DNA of 52,314 bases from the NCBI GenBank assembly GCA_012729115.1, contig JAAYDR010000099.1, positions 1 through 52,314 on the forward strand, written 5' to 3'. A model generated the notes under the pieces. It did not search any database, had not been told where the DNA came from, and saw only the letters and a list, made by a program, of their open reading frames with translations. Each line of letters opens with the position of its first letter. The first letter of the stretch is position 1. Positions 1 through 9,431 of the stretch are shown in pieces. The position numbers and the translations under genes are program-made. This DNA is from Clostridiales bacterium (GTDB lineage: Bacteria > Bacillota > Clostridia > Christensenellales > Aristaeellaceae).

Positions 1-122
1 CGTTTTCTGTACATCAGATACCCCAAACACATGATTTTGACTGGCTTCTTATGTGTTCAGTATACCATGAATCACGCGGTTTCTCCAGTGTTTTCAATGG
101 ATTTCAGGTTTTTCAGCAGGCC
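1..122. other. Unassigned sequence abutting a truncated ABC gene
   Basis: No credible gene is visible here. Read on the minus strand, this is where the interrupted ABC exporter should continue, but the sequence after its stop codon does not encode exporter residues in any frame I could follow. The minus-strand sequence directly after the TA of the stop begins GGGCCTGCTGAAAAACC, which has the look of an insertion-element end. The other end would lie outside the window, so this is only a suggestion. Confidence 0.25.
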
Positions 123-956
123 CTAATTAACCAGGGCAACTACACCGCCCTGGGTCAAGGCCCCTTCCTGCACCCGCAAACCGCCATACCATAGCATTGC
201 AATCAGCGCACCGTTTAAGATCGTATAGGTTAGGGGGTTCATCAGTGCTGAAAAGCGACCCACCTTGATTTGCTTGTCTGTTAGCAGCCTGTGTTCCTCT
301 TGAAACCCGCCAATCTCACTATCTTCCTTAGCAAAGGCCCTGATAACGCGAACCCCTGTGAGGGTCTCTCTGACGCGCAGGAGTACTCGATCCAGCCGTC
401 CTTGAATCTCTCGATGTCCAGGGATTGTCATGCTCATGATAATCCAGATGACTAAGGCCAGCAGCGGCACCATAGCCAAGAAAATCAGCGCTACATTGTG
501 ATCCACTGTGAAAGCCATGATCGTTGCTCCAAGAACCACCATAGGTGAACGCAGCAATAAACGCAGAGTCATGTTCACCCCTGTTTGTACCTGGTTGATG
601 TCCGTGGTAATGCGGTTAATCAGCATGGGTGTCCCAAAAGTATCGAGCTGTGAGTAGGAGAACTTTTGGATATGGGCAAAAAGCGCTTGCCGCAGCTTTT
701 TACCAAAGCCCACAGCCGCCTTTGCTGCATTATATTGGGCTATCAATGATGCGATAAGCCCAACCAGACCGCAACCCAGCAGCAATAAGCCCATCCAGAG
801 TACATAGGAAGTATCCCTTTGGGTGATGCCCCGGTCGATGATGGAAGCCATGATGAGCGGCACCATCAATTCCAGCAATGCCTCGGCTAACTTGAAGAGG
901 GGGCTTATGATTGCTTCCTTACGGTAATCCTTAAGGTATATCAGTAGTTTCTTCAT
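123..956 (-). pseudogene. ABC exporter, membrane domain only (truncated)
   Basis: The 277-residue product matches the transmembrane half of a multidrug/lipid-type ABC exporter. It has several hydrophobic spans and the typical intracellular-loop segment GVRVIRAFAKE near residue 200. A normal family member has about 570-600 residues with a C-terminal ATPase domain. Here the frame stops at GGVVALVN, just where the last membrane helices and the ATPase (Walker A, LSGGQ, Walker B) should follow. The start is well supported by AAGGAGG five bases upstream of ATG. It follows the terminator of the opp operon, so it is probably a separate unit. No ATPase could be made from this frame, so it is likely a dead fragment unless the break is an assembly edge. 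Confidence 0.75.
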
Positions 957-1031
957 ACTGCCTCCTTACGACAGTGTCCCGGGTATTGTACCACAAATGC
1001 AGGAAGCAATCTATACTCTTCATAAGCACAT

Positions 1032-1063
1032 AAAACCGCTCCCGTGGTAAACCACGGGAGCGG
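1032..1063 (-). terminator. Terminator of the opp operon
   Basis: The arms CCGCTCCCGTGGT (1036-1048) and ACCACGGGAGCGG (1051-1063) are fully complementary. On the minus strand the stem is followed by TTTTA. It lies 22 bases after the oppA stop. Confidence 0.85.
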
Positions 1064-1084
1064 TGAGGGAACCGGTTTGTATTC

Positions 1085-2857
1085 TTACTTCTCGATATAG
1101 GCGTAGGTCCAAATTACATCGCCGCCGGAGAAGGAAGACACACCCTTAATGTAGGGTTTGAGCAGGTTGGGCAGAGTGTAGTAGTACAAAGGTGCGACAG
1201 CACCAGTGGCCATCAGGATCTTCTCAGCTTCTGCGCACTTAGCTGCACGGGTGGCGGGATCGGTTTCCACTTTGATCTCATCCACCAGTTTGTCATAGGC
1301 ATCAGCCCAAGTCTGGTCGCCGTTGGGGCCCCAGTAAGCGCCCAAACCGGCATCCTTGGTTACTTCGGAATTACGGGTATACTCGCCGATGTCCCGGCCT
1401 AGACGGGGATAGTTGTTGCCGGACGCGCTGATGAAGATCTCAAGGAAGTTCACACAGTCGTTGAAGTCAGCAACCCAACCCATACGGGCCGCTTCGGCAT
1501 CGCCCTTCTTCAGTTTCTCCTGCAGTGTAGCCCAAGCTTCAGTGTTCACCACACCGGTGATGCCCACGGAGTTCCAGGTCTCCTGCACATACTGAATGAT
1601 GGCAGCATTGGCTCCGCTGTTATTAAAGGAGAACTCGATGGAGGGGAAGTCGGTGAACTTAATGTCGCCGCCCTCGATAGAGCCGGTGTAGGCATAGCCC
1701 AAATCAATCAGAGTCTGGAGAGCTGCAGCCATATCCTCGGTATAGTTTTCATTCACAGCAGAGGGGGTAGCGGTACCGGTATACCAGGTGCCATAGCCTT
1801 CTGCTCCACGCAAAGCTGTGTTATACGCATCAGAAAGTGTGGGGGGATAGAAGCCATTGGCGGGAACCTGTCCACCCATGGTTACATAATTCACCAGGTC
1901 TTCACGGTTGATCATCTGACCTAGGGCGAAGCGGGCCTTGCTCTGCTCCTGTACAGTCAACTGTTTGCCTGCGGGCGAGACATCCTTATGTACGTTAAAG
2001 AGGATGTAGTAGGTGCCCAGCAACACGTCAAACTGCAATTCACCAGGATAGGTGGCGTTGATACGGTCATACTCAACAGGATCAATGGAGCTGTTGATAT
2101 ATACGGCGGAGTCATTCTCATAAGCGGTAAGCATGGCTACATTGTCTTCAGAGAGGAGACAGTTGATACCGGTCAGCTTCACATTGGCAGCATCCCAGTA
2201 ATACTCGTTCTTCTCATAGGCAATCACGTCATCCACAGCGTACTTGGTCATACGGAAGGGGCCGGCACCGATGGCGGTCTCAGGTTTGGTAGCCCAAATG
2301 CCTTCGTTGTCCGCCAACTCAACCTTCACAGGATAGAAGGGAACAAAAGCGACCAAATCAATAAAGTAAGCAGTGGGGGCAGCCAAGGTGACAACCAAGG
2401 TGCGGGCGGCATCGTCTGCTACAACATTCAGGGTACCATCTTCATTCTGAGCGATGTAGGAGAAAAGGAAGCCATAATCGGCACCCAAGTCAGCGGAACC
2501 GGCGCGGTTCCAGGAAGAAGCAATCTGGCTGGCAACCAGGTCGGTGCCATCGGACCACTTCAGACCTTCCTTCAGGGTGAAGGTATATACCAGGCCGTCC
2601 TCAGAGAGAGTGTAGCCCTCGGCCAGGTCGGGCAGCAGCTTCTTCTCGCCATTCTCAACGCCGTAACGATAGAGACCGGAAAAACCCATCCGGATGATAT
2701 TGCTGCCAGCGGAAGCGCTATTGAGAGCAGGATCCATGAACTGAGGGGTGCCGCCGCCGTAGAAAACGGAAACAACCTGCTCCTCCTCTGCAACCGCCAG
2801 GGTGATAGCACCCAGGGTCATCATGGCAGCCAGTATCAACGCAAGAACCTTTTTCAT
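1085..2857 (-). CDS. oppA: Oligopeptide ABC transporter substrate-binding protein
   Basis: A 590-residue extracytoplasmic solute-binding protein of the OppA/DppA (SBP_bac_5) family. It would capture peptides or similar solutes and deliver them to OppBC. The start at MKKVLALILAAMM is chosen because AAGGAGGGTAAC directly precedes it; an earlier in-frame ATG lies eight codons upstream. The signal peptide ends AVA-EEE, with no lipobox cysteine, so it is predicted to be released rather than lipid-anchored, unusual for a monoderm. The order FYGGGTPQFMDPALN, a SDGT loop and LAAPTAYF-type segments fits the family. It is the last gene of the oppBCDFA operon, 98 bases after oppF, and ends at a strong terminator. 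Confidence 0.92.
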   Translation of the reverse strand: MKKVLALILAAMMTLGAITLAVAEEEQVVSVFYGGGTPQFMDPALNSASAGSNIIRMGFSGLYRYGVENGEKKLLPDLAEGYTLSEDGLVYTFTLKEGLKWSDGTDLVASQIASSWNRAGSADLGADYGFLFSYIAQNEDGTLNVVADDAARTLVVTLAAPTAYFIDLVAFVPFYPVKVELADNEGIWATKPETAIGAGPFRMTKYAVDDVIAYEKNEYYWDAANVKLTGINCLLSEDNVAMLTAYENDSAVYINSSIDPVEYDRINATYPGELQFDVLLGTYYILFNVHKDVSPAGKQLTVQEQSKARFALGQMINREDLVNYVTMGGQVPANGFYPPTLSDAYNTALRGAEGYGTWYTGTATPSAVNENYTEDMAAALQTLIDLGYAYTGSIEGGDIKFTDFPSIEFSFNNSGANAAIIQYVQETWNSVGITGVVNTEAWATLQEKLKKGDAEAARMGWVADFNDCVNFLEIFISASGNNYPRLGRDIGEYTRNSEVTKDAGLGAYWGPNGDQTWADAYDKLVDEIKVETDPATRAAKCAEAEKILMATGAVAPLYYYTLPNLLKPYIKGVSSFSGGDVIWTYAYIEK

Positions 2858-2955
2858 TGTTACCCTCCTTACATTTGCCATATTGCTTGGCTATGGATTT
2901 TATTATACTATCATATCGTAATTCCAAAGGCAAGAAATGTACGATATAAGTACAA

Positions 2956-3939
2956 TCACAAATGATGGCAGGCTACAAAATGGCCTGGGGCCTCCTCCCG
3001 GAATTCCGGAGTGACCTGGGCGCATAACTCGGTGGCACGAGGACAACGGGTGCGAAAGCTGCACCCGGATGGCACCTTCAGCGGGCTGGGCACATCACCT
3101 TCCAGCATGATACGCTTGGCCGCATGAGCTTTCTTTGGATCAGGAATCGGCACGGCTGATAAAAGGGAGATGGTGTAGGGATGCAGGGGGTGGTGGTGCA
3201 ACTCCGTTGAACTTGCCAACTCCACCATACGGCCCAGATACATCACAGCGATGCGATTTGAGATATGTTTGACCACGGACAGGTCATGGGCGATGAACAG
3301 ATAAGTCAGGCCCAACTGGTGCTGCAAGTCCTCCAGCATGTTGATGACCTGGGCTTGGATGCTCACATCCAGGGCAGATACCGGCTCGTCACAAACGATA
3401 AACTCAGGTTTAGAAGCCAGAGCCCTTGCAATGCCAATGCGCTGACGCTGACCGCCACTAAACTCATGCGCATATCGCGTGGCCTGCTCGCTGGACAGCC
3501 CCACCATCGCCAGTAGCTCATTGATGCGTTCGTTACGTTCCTTCTTATTGGCCGCCAGATGGTGCACGTCGATGGGCTCCGCCACAATATCGCCAACGGT
3601 CATGCGAGGATTCAGGGACGAATATGGATCCTGGAAAACCAACTGCGCCTTCTTATGAAGCAAATCCAGAGACGCTTGATCCCCTATCTTGATTCCCTTG
3701 AAATAAACCTCGCCAGAGGTAGGCTTGTACAGGCGAAGGATGCTGCGGCCCACAGTGGTTTTTCCGCAACCGCTTTCACCCACCAAACCCAGCGTTTCAC
3801 CCTCCTGGATGGAAAAGCTAACGCCATCCACGGCTTTGAGCAAGGTACTTTTAAGGAAACCTGTAGTAACAGAGAAGTACTGCTTCAGATCCTTGACTTC
3901 CAACACATTGGGGAGCTTAGAATTGTTTGCTTCACTCAT
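2956..3939 (-). CDS. oppF: Oligopeptide ABC transporter ATPase OppF
   Basis: A 327-residue ATP-binding subunit that powers peptide import with OppD. Visible motifs are Walker [10 protein letters not shown], signature [15 protein letters not shown], Walker [14 protein letters not shown] and the switch histidine in IAHDLS. The C-terminal oligopeptide/dipeptide ATPase extension contains [11 protein letters not shown] with its cysteines. The start [10 protein letters not shown] is preferred over an upstream in-frame start because GGAGAAAGG lies just before it. It overlaps the end of oppD by eight bases, implying translational coupling. Confidence 0.94.
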   Translation of the reverse strand: MSEANNSKLPNVLEVKDLKQYFSVTTGFLKSTLLKAVDGVSFSIQEGETLGLVGESGCGKTTVGRSILRLYKPTSGEVYFKGIKIGDQASLDLLHKKAQLVFQDPYSSLNPRMTVGDIVAEPIDVHHLAANKKERNERINELLAMVGLSSEQATRYAHEFSGGQRQRIGIARALASKPEFIVCDEPVSALDVSIQAQVINMLEDLQHQLGLTYLFIAHDLSVVKHISNRIAVMYLGRMVELASSTELHHHPLHPYTISLLSAVPIPDPKKAHAAKRIMLEGDVPSPLKVPSGCSFRTRCPRATELCAQVTPEFREEAPGHFVACHHL

Positions 3940-4990
3940 GGCCTTTCTCCTCCCCTTTCTCCTGGAAATCCCTGCCAATCTTACCTATGTCTTCTTTTGT
4001 CAGCGGACCGTCCAGCACGGTGGCTTCCTTAACGTTCATCCAGCATGCGGACAGATGGTCTTCTGCAACCCAATACTCTTCAGGCTGCTGCTCCAGACAA
4101 ACCTTCATAGCCTTGTCACACCGGGGTGCAAAGGCGCAGCCCTTGGGAAGGTTAAGCATGTCCACCGGCGCACCTTCAATGGGAACCAACCGCTCCTTCT
4201 CATCGTTGTCGATGTTGGGGATAGAACGCATCAAACCCTTGGTATACTCATGTTTGGGGTTGTAAAAAATCTGCTCCGCCGTTCCACGCTCGGCTACCTT
4301 GCCGCCATACATGACGATAACCTCATCGCATAAGCCCGCTATCACACCCAAATCATGAGTGATCATAATGATGGCCATACCCAGTTTCTTTTGCAACTCA
4401 CTCATGAGTTCCAAAATTTGAGCCTGAATGGTCACGTCAAGGGCTGTCGTAGGCTCGTCTGCAATGAGGATATCCGGTTCACAGACCAAAGCCATGGCAA
4501 TCATCACCCGCTGACGCATACCGCCGCTGAGCTCGTAAGCATATTGCTTCATACGCTTTTTGGGCTCGTTGATTCCCACAAGGCCCAACATTTCAATTGC
4601 TCTTTCTTTCGCTTCGCGGCGGTTACGATTGGTATGGAGCCGTATGGCCTCTATCAACTGATTCCCTATGGTAAAAGTAGGATTCAGACAGGTCATGGGA
4701 TCTTGAAAAATGATGCTGATTTTGTTGCCCCGAATGGAGCGCATGGTTTCCTCGGATGAACCCACCAACTCTTGCCCCCGGAAACGGATGCTTCCGCTGG
4801 TGATCCGTCCCGGATGGGTGAGAATCTGCATAACGGAATAGGCTGAAACGCTTTTTCCACTCCCGGATTCTCCTACAATTCCCAGTACCTTGCCCTCATC
4901 CAAATTGAAAGAGATTCCGCCCACCGCCCGCACCTCGCCCGAGGTTGTAAAAAAGGAGGTGTGCAGATCTTTGACTTCTAACATTGCCAT
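3932..4990 (-). CDS. oppD: Oligopeptide ABC transporter ATPase OppD
   Basis: The second ATPase of the importer, 352 residues. It shows Walker [10 protein letters not shown], signature [15 protein letters not shown], Walker [14 protein letters not shown] and the switch histidine in ITHDLGV. The C-terminal extension has the [11 protein letters not shown] cysteine motif typical of OppD/DppD. GGGGGGAG six bases upstream supports the start. It sits 15 bases after oppC and overlaps oppF. Confidence 0.94.
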   Translation of the reverse strand: MAMLEVKDLHTSFFTTSGEVRAVGGISFNLDEGKVLGIVGESGSGKSVSAYSVMQILTHPGRITSGSIRFRGQELVGSSEETMRSIRGNKISIIFQDPMTCLNPTFTIGNQLIEAIRLHTNRNRREAKERAIEMLGLVGINEPKKRMKQYAYELSGGMRQRVMIAMALVCEPDILIADEPTTALDVTIQAQILELMSELQKKLGMAIIMITHDLGVIAGLCDEVIVMYGGKVAERGTAEQIFYNPKHEYTKGLMRSIPNIDNDEKERLVPIEGAPVDMLNLPKGCAFAPRCDKAMKVCLEQQPEEYWVAEDHLSACWMNVKEATVLDGPLTKEDIGKIGRDFQEKGEEKGHE

Positions 4991-5005
4991 AACGAACTCC
5001 CCCCG

Positions 5006-6058
5006 TCAGGACCGGAGCTTCGGGTCAAACGCATCGCGTAGCCCATTGCCCAGCAGATTAAATGAAAGCACGATTAAGAATATGGAAAGTGCCGGAAAGA
5101 CCAGCAAATGCGGGAAACTTACCAGACCCGAACGAGCTTCGGAGGCCAGGGAACCCAGTGAGGGCATGGGTATGGAAACGCCCAGCCCCAGGAAGGACAG
5201 AAAGCTCTCCGTAAAAATAGCGGAAGGAATTTGCATAGCTGCAGTAATAATGATAACTGAAATGCAGTTGGGAATCATGTGTTTACGAATAATCCTGGCG
5301 GGAGATGCTCCGATCGCTTGAGAATAGAGCACAAACTCCTGCTCCTTGATAGAGAGAATTTGTCCACGTACCTGACGGGCCATGCTCACCCAGTAAAGCA
5401 ATCCAAATACCAGGAAGATGCTAACCATTCCTGCGCCAAGCCTGACAATCAAATCATTTTTGCTCTGGGACACAACATCCTTGATGACCACAGACAGTAA
5501 AATCACAATCAGTACATCAGGCAGGGCATATATGATGTCAACAATTCTCATCATGATCATGTCCACCCTGCCGCCGAAATATCCGGAAATGGAACCATAG
5601 ATGATGCCGATCACAACAACGATTACAGCGGCCACAATGCCCACCAGCAGGGAGATGCGGGTACCGTAAATGACCCGGATTGCATAATCCCTACCCAGGG
5701 AATCTGTGCCCATAATGTGGGGAAACAGCTTTTCGCCCTTTTCGATTTTTGCCATTTCCTTTTGGGAATACTGGAAGGGCAACAAGTTTTTCGCTGTCAC
5801 ATCCTGCTTGGTATAACTATACGGATAGAATTCCGGGACCAAAAAGGCTATCAGGGCAATCAGGAGAATGACCGCCATACAGATCACTGCGATTTTGTTT
5901 TTCAATAGACGGCGTAGCGCATCCCTACCAAAGGAAACCGAGTCCCGCATGATAACCTGTTGGGCTTTCTCCTGGGTAGTTGCAGGCTCAAAGAGCTTGG
6001 GGTCCAGTTGTAAACTGAGAGGGTTTTTAAACACTTCATTATTTTGCACGGTCTTCAC
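5006..6058 (-). CDS. oppC: Oligopeptide ABC transporter permease OppC
   Basis: A 350-residue inner-membrane permease. A cytoplasmic N-terminal stretch of about 50 residues precedes the first membrane span (AVICMAVILLIALIAFLV). The permease signature loop follows as EFVLYSQAIGASPARIIRKH, with several further spans. The start is uncertain: a GTG at 6058 or a GTG three codons later (6049), which has GAGG at better spacing. There is no in-frame ATG nearby. It lies seven bases after oppB. Confidence 0.92.
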   Translation of the reverse strand: MKTVQNNEVFKNPLSLQLDPKLFEPATTQEKAQQVIMRDSVSFGRDALRRLLKNKIAVICMAVILLIALIAFLVPEFYPYSYTKQDVTAKNLLPFQYSQKEMAKIEKGEKLFPHIMGTDSLGRDYAIRVIYGTRISLLVGIVAAVIVVVIGIIYGSISGYFGGRVDMIMMRIVDIIYALPDVLIVILLSVVIKDVVSQSKNDLIVRLGAGMVSIFLVFGLLYWVSMARQVRGQILSIKEQEFVLYSQAIGASPARIIRKHMIPNCISVIIITAAMQIPSAIFTESFLSFLGLGVSIPMPSLGSLASEARSGLVSFPHLLVFPALSIFLIVLSFNLLGNGLRDAFDPKLRS

Positions 6059-6065
6059 CTCATTC

Positions 6066-6992
6066 TCAAGTCAAATCGATTCTTGGGTCCATGATCTTAT
6101 AGAGTATATCGCTAAGAAAATTCATCAGGATGATCATGATACCCAAGAATATCGTCACACCCATAATCATCATATAGTCCGTTCGCAACATGCTGTTGAC
6201 AAACAATCTTCCCAGGCCTGGAACGGAGAAGATATTTTCAACCACCATGCTACCCGTCAGAATATAGGCCATCATGGGGCCAGCATAAGTGATCACAGGG
6301 GTCAGTGCATTTCGCAATGCATGCTTGAAAATCACCTTGCTGTTGGCCAAACCCTTTGCCCTTGCGGTGCGGATATAGTCCTGACCCAGAACGTCCAACA
6401 TGCTGGAGCGCTCAAGACGAGTGATGTAAGCCATGGGATATAGGCTCAAAGAGATCGTAGGCAAGATCAACCCACCCGGATCCGTGGCTCTGGAGGGAAA
6501 CCACTTAAACTGCAAAACAAACAGCAATAGAATTAAAGTCGCCATAACAAAGGAGGGCATAGAAACAAGCGCCGTAGTGACCACCTGAATTACCTTGTCA
6601 GGCCACTTGCCACGCTTTAGAGCAGCAATGGCCCCCAACACAACCCCCATAACAATAGCGATCAACGCAGCCATGAAGCCAATTTGTGCGGAGTAATAAA
6701 AACCGCCGCTTATAAGCTCAGCAACAGTATTTCCTACCCAGCCCGTGGACAGGCCAAAGTCCAGGTGTACAATATTCCAAAGATAATTCACAAACTGCTC
6801 TGGCACAGGCTTATCAAATCCATACTTTTTCTCAAGAGCAGCAATCGTTTTATCACTTTTAGCCTTCTCCGAGCTGAAAGGGCTGGCGGGAATGGCGTGC
6901 ATCGTAAAAAAAGTAATGGCAATGACAAGAAAAATGGTCAATATGGCCATCCCAAGCCGTTTGCAGATGTACATGGCAAACTTTAGATTCAT
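6066..6992 (-). CDS. oppB: Oligopeptide ABC transporter permease OppB
   Basis: The first gene of the operon, a permease of 308 residues that pairs with OppC. It has an N-terminal membrane span (MAILTIFLVIAITFFTM), the family-typical ASPFSSEK extracytoplasmic segment, and the coupling loop DYIRTARAKGLANSKVIFKH near residue 210. The ATG at 6992 has a perfect AGGAGG seven bases upstream; a TTG two codons earlier has no such site. Transcription is expected from the TTGACA/TATAAT promoter at 7116-7143. Confidence 0.93.
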   Translation of the reverse strand: MNLKFAMYICKRLGMAILTIFLVIAITFFTMHAIPASPFSSEKAKSDKTIAALEKKYGFDKPVPEQFVNYLWNIVHLDFGLSTGWVGNTVAELISGGFYYSAQIGFMAALIAIVMGVVLGAIAALKRGKWPDKVIQVVTTALVSMPSFVMATLILLLFVLQFKWFPSRATDPGGLILPTISLSLYPMAYITRLERSSMLDVLGQDYIRTARAKGLANSKVIFKHALRNALTPVITYAGPMMAYILTGSMVVENIFSVPGLGRLFVNSMLRTDYMMIMGVTIFLGIMIILMNFLSDILYKIMDPRIDLT

Positions 6993-7064
6993 AAGCAATC
7001 CTCCTGGTGATGAGCAAGCGACCCAGATGCAAAAGTGAATCCCGGCTCATCTTTCATACCCGTT

Positions 7065-7099
7065 AAAAAAGCGAAAAGAGCACACCGCCCTTCCGCTTT
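7065..7099 (-). terminator. Terminator-like hairpin in the opp leader
   Basis: On the minus strand AAAGCGGAAGGG pairs with TCTTTTCGCTTT (about twelve pairs, three of them G-U) and is followed directly by more T, giving a U run. It lies after the opp promoter and before oppB. It could end read-through from the acyltransferase gene, act as an attenuator for opp, or both. Confidence 0.6.
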
Positions 7100-7115
7100 G
7101 GTAAAGGTACACACA

Positions 7116-7143
7116 ATTATATCATCTGAGCTTTCATTGTCAA
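7116..7143 (-). promoter_or_regulatory. Promoter of oppBCDFA
   Basis: Perfect TTGACA (7138-7143) and TATAAT (7116-7121) separated by 16 bases on the minus strand. It lies just after the acyltransferase stop and leaves a leader of about 115 bases before oppB. Confidence 0.85.
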
Positions 7144-7148
7144 TTCTC

Positions 7149-8150
7149 TCAAGCTGGTTGGATGTTTTTTCTTTGTATTTTGGATTCCAGTACACGGACC
7201 AACTGGTGATACAAAATGCCACCAAGAATACTACCCAAGCTCAAGCCCAGCCATAGAAGATCCCCTGTCAGTTTCTCCCTCTTGGCCCACTCCTCCAACC
7301 AGGCATTAAGAAGATAGATTTCAAAGGATGCCTGGCCCACAATGCGTAGGGGCTTGGAGATAAAGCGAACGCAATCCAATTTGCTTAATAAATAGCTGGT
7401 AAATATACACAAGGGTGGCGTAATGAGGAGAAAGGGATGCCAATACATCCCATAGTCATAAAGCAACCATGGATAATGATCAAAGCACAGCAACAATACG
7501 ATTACACCAACAACAAAGGATAAGGTGAGCAACAAGCGCTTTATCCAGGGGCTGAGAGCCAAATGCCAATCAGAGGCAACAAACATACCCATTATAAAGA
7601 CGGGCAGGCGCGAAATACCCATGTAACGTCTGTCACCAATAAGGCATAATCCCATCAGAAAAGCCCAGCCCAGCAACAGGAGCAAGGTACGGCTGCGTTT
7701 TGTGCTTTTAATCAGGAAGGCATACAGGATAGGTGCGATGACCACAAATAGAAACAAAGCGCTTACATACCAATTAAACTGACCGGGTGTGTTAAACCAA
7801 AACCCGACCATGAGTAAGTTACCTATGACGCTTCGGATCATCTGGGTGGTGGTAAGTTCAATACTGGGAAGCATTACGAGTAGATAGCACAGGATGAGGG
7901 GCAGATAGGCGGGCAGAATCCTTCTCATACGCCTCTTGAAGTAATCGCATAACTCCCTTGTTTTGCCCAGGGAATAATACAAACCGAAGCCTGTGAGGAA
8001 AATGAAGATATCTGCGCCGCCATAGCCAATTTTCTGAATGTCGCTCAGTATCCCGGTTATGGAAAGCACCGCATGGAAATACACCACCCAAATCATGGCG
8101 ATCCCCTTCAGTTCATCACGGTAAGCGCCTAAATAATCCTTTGCAATCAT
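7149..8150 (-). CDS. Membrane acyltransferase (acyltransferase 3 family)
   Basis: A 333-residue polytopic protein with about ten hydrophobic spans. Near the N-terminus YRDELKGIAMIWVVYFHAVL carries the family's catalytic-type histidine; GYGGADIFIFLTGFGLYYSL follows, as in OafA/YrhL-type acyltransferases and related fucose O-acetyltransferase-like proteins. Such enzymes acylate sugars or other envelope groups at the membrane, but the substrate cannot be read from the sequence. It is transcribed alone, divergent from rpsF, and its stop lies six bases before the opp -35 box. Confidence 0.85.
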   Translation of the reverse strand: MIAKDYLGAYRDELKGIAMIWVVYFHAVLSITGILSDIQKIGYGGADIFIFLTGFGLYYSLGKTRELCDYFKRRMRRILPAYLPLILCYLLVMLPSIELTTTQMIRSVIGNLLMVGFWFNTPGQFNWYVSALFLFVVIAPILYAFLIKSTKRSRTLLLLLGWAFLMGLCLIGDRRYMGISRLPVFIMGMFVASDWHLALSPWIKRLLLTLSFVVGVIVLLLCFDHYPWLLYDYGMYWHPFLLITPPLCIFTSYLLSKLDCVRFISKPLRIVGQASFEIYLLNAWLEEWAKREKLTGDLLWLGLSLGSILGGILYHQLVRVLESKIQRKNIQPA

Positions 8151-8366
8151 CGACCTACCATCTTTCTAAAAGGTTGTTGTGTAAGATATTTTTATAACCC
8201 GTCAATTCTCATACAGAGAGGGTAACAATGGACAAGCGCACAGTATGAATCTGTCAGGCAGCGGCTACTGCCGATTACTATAGAATTATATCATATATTC
8301 AGAAAGAGGAGAATGACAGAAACAGAAAACCCCCTACAATTTTTGAATCATTTGATTATATTTTGC
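8151..8366. other. Divergent intergenic region, acyltransferase/rpsF
   Basis: This region should hold the acyltransferase promoter. On the minus strand TTGACG (about 8200) and a separate TATAAT (about 8283-8288) are visible but not properly paired, so I cannot assign the start. No other feature is seen. Confidence 0.3.
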
Positions 8367-8395
8367 TTGCTTTTCCTAATAACGACTGCTATAAT
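8367..8395 (+). promoter_or_regulatory. Promoter of rpsF-ssb-rpsR
   Basis: TTGCTT (8367-8372), a 17-base spacer and a perfect TATAAT (8390-8395). Transcription would start near 8402, giving a leader of about 60 bases. Confidence 0.75.
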
Positions 8396-8402
8396 ACTTT
8401 AT

Positions 8403-8440
8403 TGGCACATCCTTGCACTGCGTCACCATGCACAGTGCCA
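8403..8440 (+). promoter_or_regulatory. Structured rpsF leader
   Basis: Two competing pairings are visible: TGGCAC (8403-8408) with GTGCCA (8435-8440), and GCACTG (8415-8420) with CAGTGC (8433-8438). Many rpsF leaders bind the S6:S18 complex for autoregulation. I do not see a clear match to that motif, so this is only a candidate. Confidence 0.35.
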
Positions 8441-8464
8441 TATGTCCAAGAGGAGGTGAAAGGT

Positions 8465-8935
8465 ATGAATAGGTATGAACTCACCTACATCATCGACACC
8501 AGTCTGGAGGAAACTGCCCGTAAGGAACTTATTGAAAAGTTCATCGGGATCATCCAGCAAAATGGCGGTGAAGTGGAAAAGGTCGACGAAACGTGGGGCA
8601 AGCGCCGTCTGGCGTATCCAATCAATGATATGATGGAGGGCTACTACGTACTGGTGACCTTCAAGGGTGAAGGCGAACTCCCGCGGGAAATCGAGCGCAA
8701 CTTGGAGATCAACGAAAGCGTGCTTCGCTATCTGGTGATCAAGTTGCTGGAGAAAAAGCAGAGTGTGAAGCCCCGTCCTGTGCGGATGGCGACTCCCATG
8801 GCTCAGGCTGCTCCCGTTGCGGAAGAAGTTGCCCCCGCCCAGGAAGCCCCCAGTGCCGTAGCGGAAGCTCCTACCGTATCGGATGAAGTAGAAGCTGTTG
8901 TCGTCGAGGAAGTCTCAGAGACTTCTGCTCAGTAA
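8465..8935 (+). CDS. rpsF: Ribosomal protein S6
   Basis: Small-subunit protein S6, which binds 16S rRNA together with S18. The product begins MNRYELTYIIDTSLEE and contains WGKRRLAYPINDMMEGYYV, the core S6 signature. The fold ends near residue 98; a 58-residue Ala/Pro/Glu/Val-rich acidic tail follows, making the protein 156 residues instead of about 95. AGGAGGTGAAAGGT just upstream fixes the start. It is the first gene of the classical rpsF-ssb-rpsR operon. Confidence 0.97.
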   Translation: MNRYELTYIIDTSLEETARKELIEKFIGIIQQNGGEVEKVDETWGKRRLAYPINDMMEGYYVLVTFKGEGELPREIERNLEINESVLRYLVIKLLEKKQSVKPRPVRMATPMAQAAPVAEEVAPAQEAPSAVAEAPTVSDEVEAVVVEEVSETSAQ

Positions 8936-8951
8936 AGGTTGGTGACATCAG

Positions 8952-9371
8952 ATGAATAAACTGACCATCATTGGTAACCTCACCCGCGACCCCGAGTCGC
9001 GTACTACTCCTTCGGGTGTCAATGTGTGCACTTTCACTGTGGCGGTCAATCGACGCCGTTCCACGCAAGGCACCAATCAGCCTGAGGCGGATTTCTTTCG
9101 TGTATCCGCCTGGCGTCAATTGGGTGAGAATTGCCAGAAGTTCTTGGCAAAAGGGCGTAAGGTTGCAGTGGTTGGTTCTGTTTCTGTCAGCACCTATGAA
9201 TCAAAGGATGGAAGCGGTACCCGCTTCACCCTTGAAGTCAACGCTGAGGATGTTGAGTTTCTCTCCTCTCGCCAGGAAGACGGTGGTTATGCTCCCGCTT
9301 CCGGCGATTCTTCCAGAGCTCCTGCCGATCACGGCTTTGAGCAGGTAGATGACGAGGAATTACCCTTCTAA
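8952..9371 (+). CDS. ssb: Single-stranded DNA-binding protein
   Basis: SSB, 139 residues, binds single-stranded DNA in replication and repair. The N-terminal OB fold starts MNKLTIIGNLTRDPESR and includes NVCTFTVAVNRR and ADFFRVSAWRQLGENC. A short disordered linker leads to the acidic tip DDEELPF, the docking peptide for partner proteins. It lies 16 bases after rpsF and 60 before rpsR. Confidence 0.97.
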   Translation: MNKLTIIGNLTRDPESRTTPSGVNVCTFTVAVNRRRSTQGTNQPEADFFRVSAWRQLGENCQKFLAKGRKVAVVGSVSVSTYESKDGSGTRFTLEVNAEDVEFLSSRQEDGGYAPASGDSSRAPADHGFEQVDDEELPF

Positions 9372-9431
9372 TTCCATGAAGGAATGGGGTATGCTCCATT
9401 CCCCTACTTTTCCGGTAAGGAGGTTCAGCCC

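Noticed and set aside
1988-2965. Long open frame (325 codons) on the plus strand opposite oppA
   Set aside because: It is antisense to a well-supported binding protein, has no ribosome site or recognisable domain, and reflects codon bias of the real gene.
8313-8459. 48-codon frame with a hydrophobic stretch upstream of rpsF
   Set aside because: GAGGAG lies only one base from its ATG, it spans the rpsF promoter, and it ends in the rpsF ribosome site; probably chance.
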